Position numbers and translations under genes: made by a program. A DNA stretch of 64,000 nucleotides from Rhynchosporium graminicola (lineage: Eukaryota; Ascomycota; Leotiomycetes; Helotiales; Ploettnerulaceae): the NCBI GenBank assembly GCA_900074885.1, contig FJUW01000014.1:6505-70504 (forward strand). The letters are read 5' to 3'. The stretch's first letter is position 1. Each line of letters begins with the position of its first letter. This document shows, one piece after another, positions 9,404-21,002 of this stretch. Below the pieces are notes generated by a model. It was not told the DNA's origin and searched no databases. It saw nothing but the letters and a program-made list of their open reading frames with translations.

Positions 9404-12400
9404 TGCATTTCATCGAAAACTGTTCTTTTCTTTTTACACCTTTCTCGAGACGGACCGGCGAATTGCTCTGACTTGAGCTGCTGGATCGTATAGGATTGGA
9501 TTGGACTAGCTCTGGCGTTTTAGCTGGGCGGCCAATCGGTCAGGAAGGGCTCTTTTGTGGATGGAATGGGATACATACCACCTTTACTACTAGGGAACAA
9601 TTCCGGAAATGGGTTAAGGGTATACAAATCGGAGTGTGAGGAGTTTTATGTAATAAGTCAATGTGATACGATTGGTTCTTTACCGTGTTTTGGCCACTTT
9701 CTTAGTACAAGAGATGGTAGTTGCTGGAGTACATGCACATTACAGATGCTGTGTCGACATCGGGTGTCAGCACGAAATACAAAAGCTCAATTCTCAATTT
9801 TGGATAACTTGCTGCCTCCACCCTGTCCATCCGAACGGCTATCACACGCACACGCTCGGCACTTCAGCTTAGCTCAACTCATCCGTCTGTTTCCTGTTAT
9901 TCCGCAGCACCAATTGTAAGGCGGCGAGGCTCTTCTTTCCTTCTTTCCTCCATCTTTCCCTCCTCCCAACGGAAAGAGCAAAAAGCCCACTCATCTCCTC
10001 TCATCTCCTTCTCCCGATCCTGAAATGTCACATACCCAGGCACCTAAAATCCTCGCGAGATATTCACGCGCTGAGGGAATGAAGGAAACTTTTAAGTGCA
10101 TGCTCTCCTCCACTTGGCGTTGAGATCGATCGATATATACGTGATGATGAGATGTCACTTTTTGATGTTTTTTTTTTGTTTTTTTTTTTGGTTGTTAGCT
10201 TGCGTTTCTGTGTACTCGGTTTGCGAAGAGGGAAGGGAAGAGGGGGGAAGGGGAAGGGGTAGGGGAGGGGGAAGAGAGAGAGAGAGTGTGTGTGTGTTTG
10301 ATGGTATTATTGATATTTATGCTTACTACTACTACTAAGCAACCAGCCTGCCTGCCTGCGTTGGAGTTGAATTGATAAAATACAGAATCACCGAAGCCAA
10401 AAGTTGCAAGCGAAAAGACGGAGGAAGTTCACGACGAGGAAGGATATGTGATGTTCTCGATGGATTTGATTTTCTTTCCCTTTTCTCCCCCTTTCCTCAT
10501 ATCGACGGTTTAGAAAGGAAAACAAAAAGGGCATATATAGACGGGTTAGTCAGGATTCTTGGATATTTTTCTTTGTGGTTCATCGGATTGATTGAAGGTA
10601 TACCTACCTACCTCCCTATCTGCCTGCCTGCTACAATCATTTCATTTCTTTTTAATTTCAATTCATGTCTTTTCGTTTCATCTCCCTCCCTGGTTTCGCT
10701 GGCTCTGGAGTGTCTTTATATGAAAGCAAAGAGATGGATGTTCACGAGAAATCTTGTGAGATGAGAAGAAGGACTTTGCTTAACTTGAGAAAAGAAGGTA
10801 GTGAGGGAGGAGAGGGAGGAGGTGAGGGATGCTTTCTAGGGAATGGAATCGAATCGAAAAGTCGGGAACTGTGGTGGATTACGATAAGAGTATTTTCGTA
10901 CTTGATCGTTTCTTTCTTGATTTTTGGATGGAAAAGAAAAGGAACAGGAAAAAGTAAAAGGTAGATAGACAGATAGATGGTAATTTACAGCTTCGCCTAA
11001 TGATCGAGTCATGTAGATCCATCATCCCTCTTCCCCCTCTATAGCCCTTCTCATGTTCTTCTTGATGTAAATAATGCGATTGATAAGTAAAGTAATTCTT
11101 CTGTTAATGAAATGAGATCGATCGATAGATAGATAACTAGCTATTCACCCTAGGATTCCATCGAATCCTTCATTTATTTTTCCATCTCCTCGAAATTTTC
11201 TATATATTAAGTAAGTGGCAAATGAACAACCGATCGTTGTTTTTATCAAGAGATATATGAACGTTAGCTGTTAGGTCTCTACCTGGATGAATCATCTCTC
11301 CTCGACACCAAGGTTCCGTCACTCAGCTTACTTCGCGCCTTTTCTTATTTATACCCAATCAATCCGTCGACCATTTCACTTGTCAGGATCATAGTTTTAC
11401 TGTATAAATAGCTATCAAATTTGAGCATTAATCAATTATTCAAAAGAATATCCTATCTAGCTCAGCTACTGTACCTGCACTCAGCAGTATGCACTTCGCC
11501 ACATTTCCAAGCGACTGCTTAACTGCCTCACATCCCAACGTACCTTGCTACCTTGCTACTTAGGAACTATCATCTTGCTCTTCTGCCCTTCTGACTATCG
11601 CTATGCAAGCCGAACTAACTTTCCTGCCAGATCCTAGATCTCCCAGAAAAATCTACTACCGAGCACTTTCAATCCCAACCCAACCCCAAAGCCATACCTT
11701 GTATTATAGTTACCTCAAATTCCTTTCGCCAAGCCTTGACGAAAGCGTGCTACCAACTTACCTACCTGCCTACCTACCTACCTACCTACCTTGGGTACCT
11801 TTTGAATTCAATCGTCCACTGCTATCTTTATTTATTTTATCAAAGAACATGTATCTGCTACCGCAAGTGCCAATCATCTAGGATATATCGAAGTTCGCCA
11901 TCTCGTAATCACAACAGATCCCAAATCCTAAACTCATGCCTACCCTACCGAGCCTACCTCAAGATCCCTTGCGCTAAGCCTCGCTTGACAAATTAAAGAA
12001 ATAGGTGGTACGTCTACATTACTACCATCCTGGTTCCCTTCTTTCGTTTTCCCTTTCGTGTTTCCCCTCTCGGTTTACATACTCCGTATACATGTTTATA
12101 CATATATACACACATACACGCGCCAAACCAAAGCAAAGCGCCTTCTATTCGAAATCCATTATTCCCCCCTCTTGGATCTACAAAGATATAACGATTAAGT
12201 ATCATATTTATTGTTAGAAGGACAGCTACCTCAGGGTATCGGGCTCTCAAAATCAACTAAAAAGAAAGCAGCAACGCACTTACTTCATCGCGACAAGTTG
12301 ATTGATTATCTATCTGTTTACTTGCAGAACAAGGTAAAGTCAAGTCTTCGGATCCGTACACGACCCTGGTCGCCCCTCTTAGGTAACCGTTCTACCTTGG

Positions 12401-12688
12401 TACGAATAGGAAAGGTAGGTGGATGGGTATGCGTCGTCGAAGAAGAGAGAGAGAGGGGGGGGGGGAAGGAGACAGGTATAGTATAGAAAAACGCCAACCT
12501 CCATGGATGAGATGATATAAACTTTTCCGCTAGATCTTTATTTCCTCGCTCGTTCCTTATTTCGTTTGCTATGATCTGTTTCGTTCTGTTCTGGATTCGA
12601 TCTAGGGATGAGAAATAATGCATGCATGCATGCATGTATGAGTGCAATTGCAGCAAAGTCAAACAAACAAATATTACTCCTCGGCCTC
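9404..12688. other. intergenic between sho1 and ceramide synthase gene
   Basis: This holds the sho1 3' untranslated region and the 3' flank of the convergent ceramide synthase gene. Low-complexity stretches occur at about 10169-10195 (T-rich), 10240-10300 (G-rich and GT), 11756-11791 (CTAC/CTGC units), 12458-12468 (G run) and 12618-12635 (ATGC units). Open frames here are short and have no recognisable domain. Confidence 0.6.
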
Positions 12689-14306
12689 TCAAACACTTTT
12701 ATCACACCCAATCCTTCCAAGCAATTCCTTCCTATCACTATGTCCCGGCAAACTGACGCCGCTGGCACTGCTAGTCGTTTTCTTATACTTGCTCGTATTG
12801 AAAGTCCTGCCTTTAAAATTGATAGACTCGACACCGACATCCTCTTCATAAGGCGGTAAATCCATTTCATCGTTGGTCGCGATGATCTTCTCACCCAAAA
12901 GCTTCTCTTCATGTTCACCTTCATCATCACTGCGTACATCGTCGGCATCGCCACCTTTGAGAACTCGGATAGCTACTTTGACGATCATGGAGAACCAGAT
13001 GACGGTGAGGAGTTGAAGGAAAAGGAGGGCGCTTAAATACCCCCATTTGATTTTTCCGTTGAAGCAGACTATGCCTTCAGGGTTCCGAAAGGGGTCGAAG
13101 AGATGTCCGAAGCGGTCTGGTACTGGGAAAGGGCCTTTGATGGACCCGGTTTTGCCGCTGTAGCAGCCGTAGTCCATAGTTGCTGGGGCGTCGGCATAGA
13201 GTGAATAGCATATCATGCAGAAGATGACATGACGAGTGGCGAACCAGACGGTCATGAAGACACCGAAAAGGACGTCACAGGCGGTGGTGAAGCCCATGTA
13301 CTTGAGACATTTTGCAAGCTGCGAAAGTTAGTCCAGTCACTATTAAAATGAGTTAAGAGAAACTTACTGGGAAGACCAGATCCACAGAGTCCATAGTCCA
13401 GAGAATGAGGTTAGCGACCTTGGTGAGGTGATAGCCGTAACTTGTAAAAATCAATACCGTTGTAACGATATGGTGTGCCAGCATCTGCCAATGATCTTTT
13501 CTCCTTTCCTCGAGATGGATGACCAGGAGTTGTTGGAGCCAAAAAGCATACTGGACGAGAATATACCACTTTCGCAAGCCGTCCAACTCGCGATCCGGCC
13601 AATTCGTCCATAGCTCCTTGAAATCCCACATATAATCCGAATTTTTCAAAATGTACTGAGCACATTAATACAAGCCATGCCTCAAGAATTGCCACAACTT
13701 ACCAATCCCAAAGTCCAGGCACTCGTCGCGTAGATCCAGAGCCAAGCCTGCTCGACGAACCTGGTCTGATCTCTCTGGCTCTTTACTCCTACCTTCTTTG
13801 CCAGAGGGCTCAGAACGTACTCCATTACTGCGGCGCGAAGACCGGTAAAGACAACAATCCAAAAGAACACCATCCAAGCATCATTCCACCCCGCGCGATA
13901 TGCGCCAGTGTCGGCATTGTAATAGGAAAGCTCAAAGAACTTGCGAGCATGGCTGCGAGCTCGAGGGAAGCATAAGTGGGTTAGGGAGAGAAGCATCAGG
14001 AGATTGACCGAAAGACCTGTACAAAGAGTTTTGATTAGCAGAGCCTTCAATTGAGCCAATTGGGCGAGTAGATATACCAATCTGATGTTGAGAGATCCAT
14101 CCGCATATAATCTCCAGCGGTCCGTCTTCTTTCCTCTTGGTTTTCCTCTTGACGGTCATTGTGTGCGCAGGATATCCTCGTTCGGCATCTCTTACGGCTG
14201 GTGAGTATTCGATGCCACCCTTGCTGTTGCCATTCTGATGTAACAACTTGTGTACAACCTCAAGCTTCTCCTTCTGAATCTCAATAGTCGGGCTGTTGTT
14301 GTTCAT
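12689..14306 (-). CDS. lag1: ceramide synthase, Lag1/Lac1 family (TLC domain)
   Basis: An ER membrane acyl-CoA-dependent ceramide synthase that joins a fatty acyl-CoA to a sphingoid base. Exons on the minus strand are 14306-14078, 14016-13703, 13655-13368 and 13318-12689, giving 486 residues, with introns of 61, 47 and 49 nt. Hydrophobic helices start near residue 77. The Lag1 motif runs across the exon 3/4 boundary: a paired His (HHIVTT) near residue 242, then SYGYHL and two Asp residues in WTMDSVDLVFP. These are the catalytic features of the family. The C-terminal 80 residues are acidic and polar (DDVRSDDEGEHEEK), as in fungal Lag1 tails. A further in-frame GTG lies upstream, but the ATG at 14306 with A at -3 is the natural start. 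Whether it is the LagA or BarA type cannot be settled by eye. Confidence 0.93.
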
Positions 14307-15376
14307 GGTGTCTTTCCCTTGCCCGCAGAAGAAATGGGGCACTCAGATAAGGAGGGAGTTGGAAGGAAGGAGGGAGGAGGGTAGAGAGGGAGTTAACGAG
14401 TGAATTGGCGTTGATCGAAGGGCGGAACTCCCAATCCCAATGGACCGTATTTGAACTAGAAGTACACTGTCGTGGATTCTAGGGGATATACCGGACGAAA
14501 GAAATAGAATGAGCGTGGTGTTGAGAAGCTGAATTGAGTGTCTGCCCTGCTCTGCTGTGCTGCTTAAAGCAAAGCGGTGTAGAGTGTGGACTTTCTGGTT
14601 GGGTCAATTGTTTTTTTTTTGGTGGAGGGGCGGGGCAGGAAATCTGGTTGGCCGCAAATAATGGAGCTCGCGGCAGCTTATGGTAGCTTGCCTTGTCCTG
14701 GTCAGCGAACAATTTGAACTTGATATGAGGAATAACGGTAGGTTTCACGAAAGTATTTAATCAGTTGTGGGAAAGATATCTAGCTAATTATTTGGGATCT
14801 GCTAGAAAACTTTTGTTTTTCCATACCGAGAGATCGTGATCGAGAGATCTACAGCGGTACGAGAAAGGGGTCGCTTAGTAGAATATCCAGCTGTCCACAG
14901 AGGACATCTTTTCCCCCGCGCTTCATCTTCGGACCATTTCCCCATTCATAGTGCAGTTTCACATGCAGTCCAGGCATTATCCCAGATCTCGAAGCTTTGC
15001 GTGCTTGATTGCAGCTTCCACCAATATTATCTTAAGCCTCGAGCTTTATCTCATGATCATTCAGGTCTAGCAGCGTGTCTTGTTAGTGATGTGAGAAGCT
15101 TTTAGTCGTACATGAAACTATATTTCCGGAGTTTGGCTAAGGAAGCGCGAGTCTAATCATAGTTGCTTAATTAACAATTCTCCGAGAGCGGAAAATGGAG
15201 GAACATCAAGAGAAGAGTTGATTCTTAATAAAAATGGCTAGGAGCCGTCGAGATACCATGTGCGCAAGTGCCATCCCACGCTCACCAATAATCCATCGAA
15301 CGCCTGGAGACCAAATAAAACATTCTTGCTTTGTACCGTCAACGTAATCAAAACATTGTCGACCCAAGCCCGATTT
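14307..15376. other. intergenic, ceramide synthase promoter side
   Basis: Promoter region of the ceramide synthase gene plus the 3' flank of the Bax-inhibitor-like gene. A T run (14611-14620) and a purine-rich stretch (14355-14395) are present. No gene or structured element is recognised. Confidence 0.6.
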
Positions 15377-16387
15377 TTAATTGTTCTGTTGGCTGTTGAA
15401 AATCCGAAGGATGTTGAGGAACAAGTTGATTATGTCAAGGTAAAGACTGATTGCTGCCGCGATCTCTTCCTCAACATGGTAATGTCTCATGATGAGTTGC
15501 GTATCAACCAGAATATATGCTGAGAAGATGAGGGCCCCGATTCCGGAATAAGCCAACTCAACTGTGCTACTGTGAGGGAAGAAGGCTGCCATGAATCCGA
15601 AGAGGATCAGAGCCCAGAGTCCGCCAAACAGATAGGGCATCCATGAAGTAAAGTCATACTTTGTCTGACATGCAAATAGTGTAAGAGCGACGAAGATTCC
15701 GGCTGTCAGAAGGACAGCTTGTAGAACGATTCGAGACTGGTAGAAGGATACTATGACCGATACCGAATAAGCCTCAAAAGCTGTGAAGCCACTGGTAGAG
15801 AATTAGCCTGCATACTCGTCTTTTTGAGGGCTTATAGCGGGGGCTTGTGGCACACACCTGAGGAACAGAAGGTTGGTAGGATATGATTTGCGCTTCCAGT
15901 AGGTTAGGACCATGAATCCAATGGCACCGAAAAGCTTAGATGATTAGCATGGAACAGACCCAACAAGACGGAACTGTACAAACCGAAAGCCACATCATCC
16001 ACTGATTACTCTGGATCCATGTTCGGTACGAATCGCTGAAGAAAGAGACAGAACTCAAAACTGCAGTTGCGATGAGTTGGACGGAGAGAATAGCGTAGAC
16101 CTTCCGGACGAAGGCCATGCGAATGTCTATGGAGGCTTCTGAAACCGAGCCACCGAACTGTTAACATGTCAGAGTAGTCCATCATAACAATCTCCAGTCA
16201 CACATACCTTAAAGTCATCTGGAACGTTATCCTCGCTGCTTCTTAGGGCCCCTCCAAGAAGAGCCGCTTGATCTGTTGACGAGGTTGATGGTTGATCCAC
16301 GTATGAGGGGGGAGCCTGGCTGTAGTTTGCCGTATCATCGAAGGAGTCGCGCTGCGGCGCTGCCGTATACTTCGTAGAACTGGACAT
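15377..16387 (-). CDS. bxi1: Bax inhibitor-1 / Lifeguard family membrane protein
   Basis: A multi-pass ER or vacuolar membrane protein of the BI-1/TMBIM family (yeast Bxi1/Ybh3), linked to calcium handling and cell-death control. Exons are 16387-16208, 16157-15984, 15934-15858 and 15791-15377, giving 281 residues. The N-terminal 60 residues are Ser/Pro/Gln-rich and cytosolic, as in the Lifeguard branch. Seven hydrophobic helices follow, and the signature end YILVDTQLIM and DIINLFLNILRI closes the protein. The ATG at 16387 is the first true start; an upstream in-frame GTG can be ignored. Introns are 50, 49 and 66 nt. The 66-nt one is a multiple of three but carries an in-frame TAA at its end. 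Confidence 0.94.
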
Positions 16388-17263
16388 GGTTTTGAACACC
16401 GATGGTATATCGTACTGGTCGTAGAAAATTGGATTACACTGGAAGTCGTGGTTGGAATGATGTGATGGTAGGAGCGGAGTGGTGTGGCGCGAGTTCTAGC
16501 TGATGACCATTTCGACAGCGGCAAGTGGCGTCAGTCATGTGGGGTGCAGTCGCAAGCGGGCTCTTCTCCAGCAATACTGTAGTGCCTGCAAACACATGAT
16601 AAGCTTTTTCTACCGCTGCCCTTCGATGTTTTCATGATTCAGACTTCGTGTAAATCTTTGGGGTGTGTAATAGTTTATTTGTTCTGTCTCTAGGTAAAAT
16701 TCTTGAGCACGCCTGCCACCACCGCAAGAGTCCTTCCTACCTAAGCCAAGAAGTCAGATTTGAAGATATCACTAACGGCTAGTTAGTAGATCAAGATCAG
16801 GAACGGAGTCCTGAACTAAATCGCAAGTTCCTTTCTGACATCGTTTCTCCCTGTTGCCATTATGGTCTTTGTGACTGAGCGAGGCTATATCCGAACATCA
16901 GAGATAGCTTCACTTCCCACCTGAAATCATCATTGTGCACTTTTTCACGTCTTCATTGCTACAACCTCAAAAATACTATAGAACGATACAGCAGCCACGA
17001 CGTCCACTTGTGCCTCTATCACAAGAAGATTGAAGAGAAAAGTTAATTCAGCTGCACATTAGAAGTTGATAAAGAAAACACCTCATGAGCTTTTTAAAGC
17101 CAGTATAGTTCTTGCAAATGCCGTCAACAACCCGCAAGAGGAAATCCGTAGCTCCGAACTTTCCCACAGTCAACTGTATCTCAAGCAAAAGACCATTTGT
17201 TAGCAGGCCACGCTCTATTCTTTCGAAGCCTGACTATTCGCAAGGGTATCATCCACGTCATCT
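16388..17263. other. intergenic, Bxi1 promoter and septin 3' flank
   Basis: No gene seen. It contains the promoter of the Bax-inhibitor-like gene (near 16388-16560) and the 3' flank of the septin gene. Confidence 0.6.
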
Positions 17264-18812
17264 CTATGCCTCGGAGTCAGGGTGTGCTCCATTCGTGGTG
17301 TCCGGATGTGCGCTTTGCTCTCGGTTCATTCTAGCCTCGATCTCCTTCAGTTGACTCTCACGGGCCAACAGCTCCTGTCTCTTCTCATTAATTTCTCTTT
17401 GGACTTTGACTTCGATCTCTCGAAGCTTCTCCTCCTCACGACGAAGCTGCTCCTCCTTTAGACGAACGGACTGGGATGCAAGATCCTCTGGGTTCATTGA
17501 CGAATCGCTGTAATTCATATTAGCGATTGTAAATAAGCTCATAGCAGTCACACTTACGCTGCACCACCACCATCAACGCTCTTGCTGAGTTTCTCGGTAC
17601 GATAATTCTCGTAGAGGAAGTCGTGTGTAATCTCCTTCAAATCTGCCAAATGGCTGTGAAGAAGAGCGCTTCGAATAGCGAGGAAATCGGAATGTCTTGG
17701 ATTGTCCACCTCTACTACACCCCATGGGTATTGTCTAGCTCTGACTTTGCGACCACCAATCTCAACAACTTCCTCTGATCCAACAATAGCGAATGGCATC
17801 AGTCCACGGAGCTCGGCGTTCTCCTCAACAGTATCCTCATCATCCTCCTCGATGTCATATGGGAAATTGTACACGGGGATTCTGTAATGCTCAATGTCCT
17901 CCATGACAAGCTTCTTCGACTCGGCAAGCTCAGCTGGAGTGAGGGAATCGGCCTTTCCAATGACAGGGATGACATTGACACGAGGGGAGAGGCGCTTCAT
18001 GAGTTCAATATCTAGTTCACGGAGGCTATAGTATGTTAGAGAAGCTATGACTGTGCCTAGTGTACCATGTACTTACCCGTGTCCGGTGGGAGTGATAAAG
18101 TAAAGAAGAGCATGAACACGATTGTCGCGGAAGCGAGGATTACGCTTGATACGTGACTCCTCAGACAGAATGTCATCGTATTGTCGTTCGAGGAAACCAA
18201 CGATTTCGCCAAAGCTACGACTACGTCAGCACAACTGCAGAACCAATTTCCAGAGCTTCTCCTACCTGGCCTCGTTGTCGATCTGATCTCCGAACCCCGG
18301 TGTATCTACGACTGTCAGAGAAATTCGGGTTCCTTCCTCGTCCAATTCCAATTCTGTGTACATTGTCAGCTCTGTGCTCGACGGACGTTAACTTGGGCTC
18401 GTGATGCGCACCAACGGTGATAGGCGTGATTCGAACGCCTTCTTCGAGGTGAGCGTTTGTCGCATCGTCCGCATCTTTTCCAACCAGCACTTTCTTTCCG
18501 CATAGAGTGTTCACGAATGTTGTTCGGCCTGACACAATGAGTCAATTGTCTTCAAGAGTGATGTAGGGGTTCCGATGTACCTGTGCCTGAAGCACCGCAA
18601 ACCATTAAACAGAACTGGATACCCTTTTTGACATTCTTCTTCCTGCGAATCTTGATCTGCAATAAGATTCTCATATCAGTACTGGCTCAGCATTTTGTCG
18701 GATTGTGGAAACAAACCCCAGCATGGTACTGCCAGGCAACGCTGTAGTCAGAAGAGGTAAAGGGGGTGGACGGGAGGGAATATCAACATACTGCGCTCAG
18801 TGGAGAAGACAT
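17264..18812 (-). CDS. cdc11: septin, Cdc11/AspA type
   Basis: A GTP-binding septin that builds hetero-oligomeric filaments at septa, hyphal tips and branch points. Exons are 18812-18792, 18656-18581, 18528-18412, 18353-18266, 18214-18077, 18025-17558 and 17507-17264, giving 383 residues. Visible motifs are a polybasic stretch IRRKKNVKKG before the GTPase, the P-loop GASGTGRTT (where most GTPases have GKS/T; Cdc11 types have GRS/T), the switch DTPGFGDQID, the GKADSLT specificity loop and the septin-unique YPWG element. The C-terminus is a coiled coil rich in Glu and Arg with heptad spacing. The P-loop GR and the MEDI-YNFP stretch point to the Cdc11 subgroup rather than Cdc3, Cdc10 or Cdc12. 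The first exon encodes only seven residues. The next intron (135 nt) could hide a 12-nt microexon, so the exact N-terminus is open. Confidence 0.92.
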
Positions 18813-19274
18813 GATGGAAGAGCTGCGGTCAGGATGAGTGACGTGGAGTCGTGACTATTTGACCTCAATGGGTATCGAGAAAGGAGATAGATCCAATTCG
18901 TTGTCCTTTCGTATCGCGGAATCGAGCCACGGGAGATGATATCGTAGAGAAAGTCGCGTTGTACTCCATAAATTTGAGGGTAAGCGAAATGCGGGAAGGG
19001 ATTCAGGGGAAGGAGCGAGCCAAGAGTGCGCTAGTAGCGAGGCTGCATGCCTGGCAGCCTTGCGTGCGACATCTGACTCTGGATGAAGCTCATTGTGCAA
19101 TGCAATAGAGTATTCACAGCAGTATCATACGCTTTCTCACCATCTTCTTGTTCCGCGAGAGTCATAGAAAACATGTATAGGAACAAGTAGCATAGCGTCC
19201 TATCCTGAAGTCACTGCTACTCTTTTTCCAACCTCTTGTGTCTCTTCGCCAGATCAATCCTACTACTTCTCGCC
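18813..19274. promoter_or_regulatory. shared upstream region of septin and hsv2
   Basis: The two genes are divergent and 462 bp apart, so this interval must hold both promoters. I recognise no specific binding site. A short open frame on the minus strand (18855-19100) has no domain and is probably leader or promoter sequence. Confidence 0.5.
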
Positions 19275-20646
19275 ATGAATACCAGACCAGCTATCGAGAG
19301 CGACAGCTCGAGTATTGCGCTTTCAGCCAGCTTCAACCATGATGCCAGCTGCTTTTCCGTCGGTTTGAATAGCGGGTTCTGCAGTGAGTCCTTCACAGTC
19401 TCACTGATGAAAGGAACAGCTGTGTTAATCGCTCTTAGTATTTAATTCAGAGCCTTGCCAACTCCGCGTCTCTCGAGGTATATTTACCTCACCATAAATT
19501 CTCAAGAGGTACTAACACTTCAGACTTCAACGCCGGCATAGGCTCTGCACAAATGTTGGGAAAGGCAAACTTCATTGCGCTTATCGGTGGAGGGCGACAG
19601 CCAAAGTTTCCGCAAAACAAAGTCAGTCGCGCAGAACACACAGCAGGGGCATGGTGCCGATTGACAATGACAGGCCATTATCTGGGATGATGCAAAGCAG
19701 CAGGTCGCCATACAAATACCTGTCACTACTGCCGTACGGGGCGTACGATTATCGAGAACACATATCGTCGTCGCCCTTCAAAACAGCGTTCGCGTCTACA
19801 AATTCAAGAGTCCTGCAGAGCTGTGGTCCGTCTTCGAAACTGCCGACAACCCACTCGGTCTGTGCTGTTTGACTGCAACATCTCTTGCCTTTCCCGGAAG
19901 AACGTCGGGACAAGTTCAGTTAGTCGAACTATCAACGGGAAATGTCAGTATCATCCCTGCTCATAGTTCAGCACTAAGAGCTATTGATATAAGCCATGAT
20001 GGGGAGATTCTTGCCACAGCAAGCGAGACCGTAGGCAAATCCTCAGGAGATTGTTCCATTCTGCTAACATCTCAAGGGGACTTTAATTCGAGTGTTTGCG
20101 ACAAGTAATTGTGCTCGCATCGCCGAACTAAGACGTGGAGTCGACCATGCGACTATTTTCTCACTATCGATTGCGCCGGCTGGCCAATTATTAGCAGTAA
20201 CTTCGGACAAATCGACACTTCATGTATTCGATATCCCACATCCTTCCAAACCAGCAAGAACAGAGACTCCAACGCCGAATCAAAGGCTGACTACTATGGG
20301 CAGTGGGGGAGCCAGCCCTGGCCCAAGCGAGATCGACACGACTCAAAAATGGGGTATTTTAGGCCGCATACCTCTCTTACCAAGGGTCTTCTCTGATACT
20401 TACTCTTTCGCTTCGGCACATTTCGAGATCGGCGATGAACCACTCTACGGCAGTTCCACCCCTCTGAACAGTGAAGCGGCGTTCCGGCCATCGAAGGGCA
20501 TTTTGGGATGGACGAGTGATCACAGTATTATAGTCATTGGAGCCGGGAGAGACGCCAGGTGGGAGAAGTTCGTAATTGCCGAAGGCGAGGACGGTCGGCG
20601 TTACTGTGTGCGAGATGGCTGGAAGCGGTATCTTGGCGCAAATTGA
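19275..20646 (+). CDS. hsv2: PROPPIN WD-repeat protein, Hsv2 / SVP1-like 2
   Basis: A seven-bladed beta-propeller that binds PI3P and PI(3,5)P2 and takes part in autophagy and endosome/vacuole traffic. Exons are 19275-19383, 19439-19477, 19524-19621, 19674-20030 and 20077-20646, giving 390 residues, with introns of 55, 46, 52 and 46 nt. The first blade reads FNHDASCFSVG and the early region contains ALIGGGRQPKFPQNK, a PROPPIN hallmark. The phosphoinositide-binding L/FRRG motif is LRRG at residues 219-222, just after ATASETGTLIRVF. The end of the chain runs SDKSTLHVFDIPHP and then a loop-rich C-terminus. The wording fits the SVP1-like 2 (Hsv2) orthologues better than Atg18, which has a longer C-terminal extension. 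The second exon is only 39 nt and is fixed by the VSRDF join. Confidence 0.92.
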
Positions 20647-21002
20647 GATCGTATTCTATTGTTGACTATTTAGCGAGTCGTATCTCGGCATGACGTTGGC
20701 GTTGGGAGATCCAGGATTTTTTGAGCCTCTGGTGCAACGGGGTCAGTCATTTCTGCAGGGTGGGACATATAAGGTGCTCTTGTTATGTTTCCTGTCTACA
20801 GCCAGACAGCAACAGGCTTCCATGAACTGCTTGTGTTCGGCACAATTCAGACAATACAGAAAATCCAATCCCTGGATGTTTCCCTCTGGATGAGCTGCAC
20901 AGTAGCCTTGAGCCCCATGACCTGGAGGGAACTTCTAGGAGCGTGCTATATCAAATTTGCACCCCGTATAGAGCATTGATTCTAGTTGCATTGTCCCTAT
21001 GA
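20647..21002. other. short intergenic between convergent hsv2 and ist3
   Basis: The two 3' ends face each other across 356 bp. Nothing beyond untranslated sequence is seen. Confidence 0.6.

Noticed and set aside
18421..18440. ATTCGAACGCC resembling a tRNA T-loop
   Set aside because: It lies inside a septin exon and is explained by the coding sequence.
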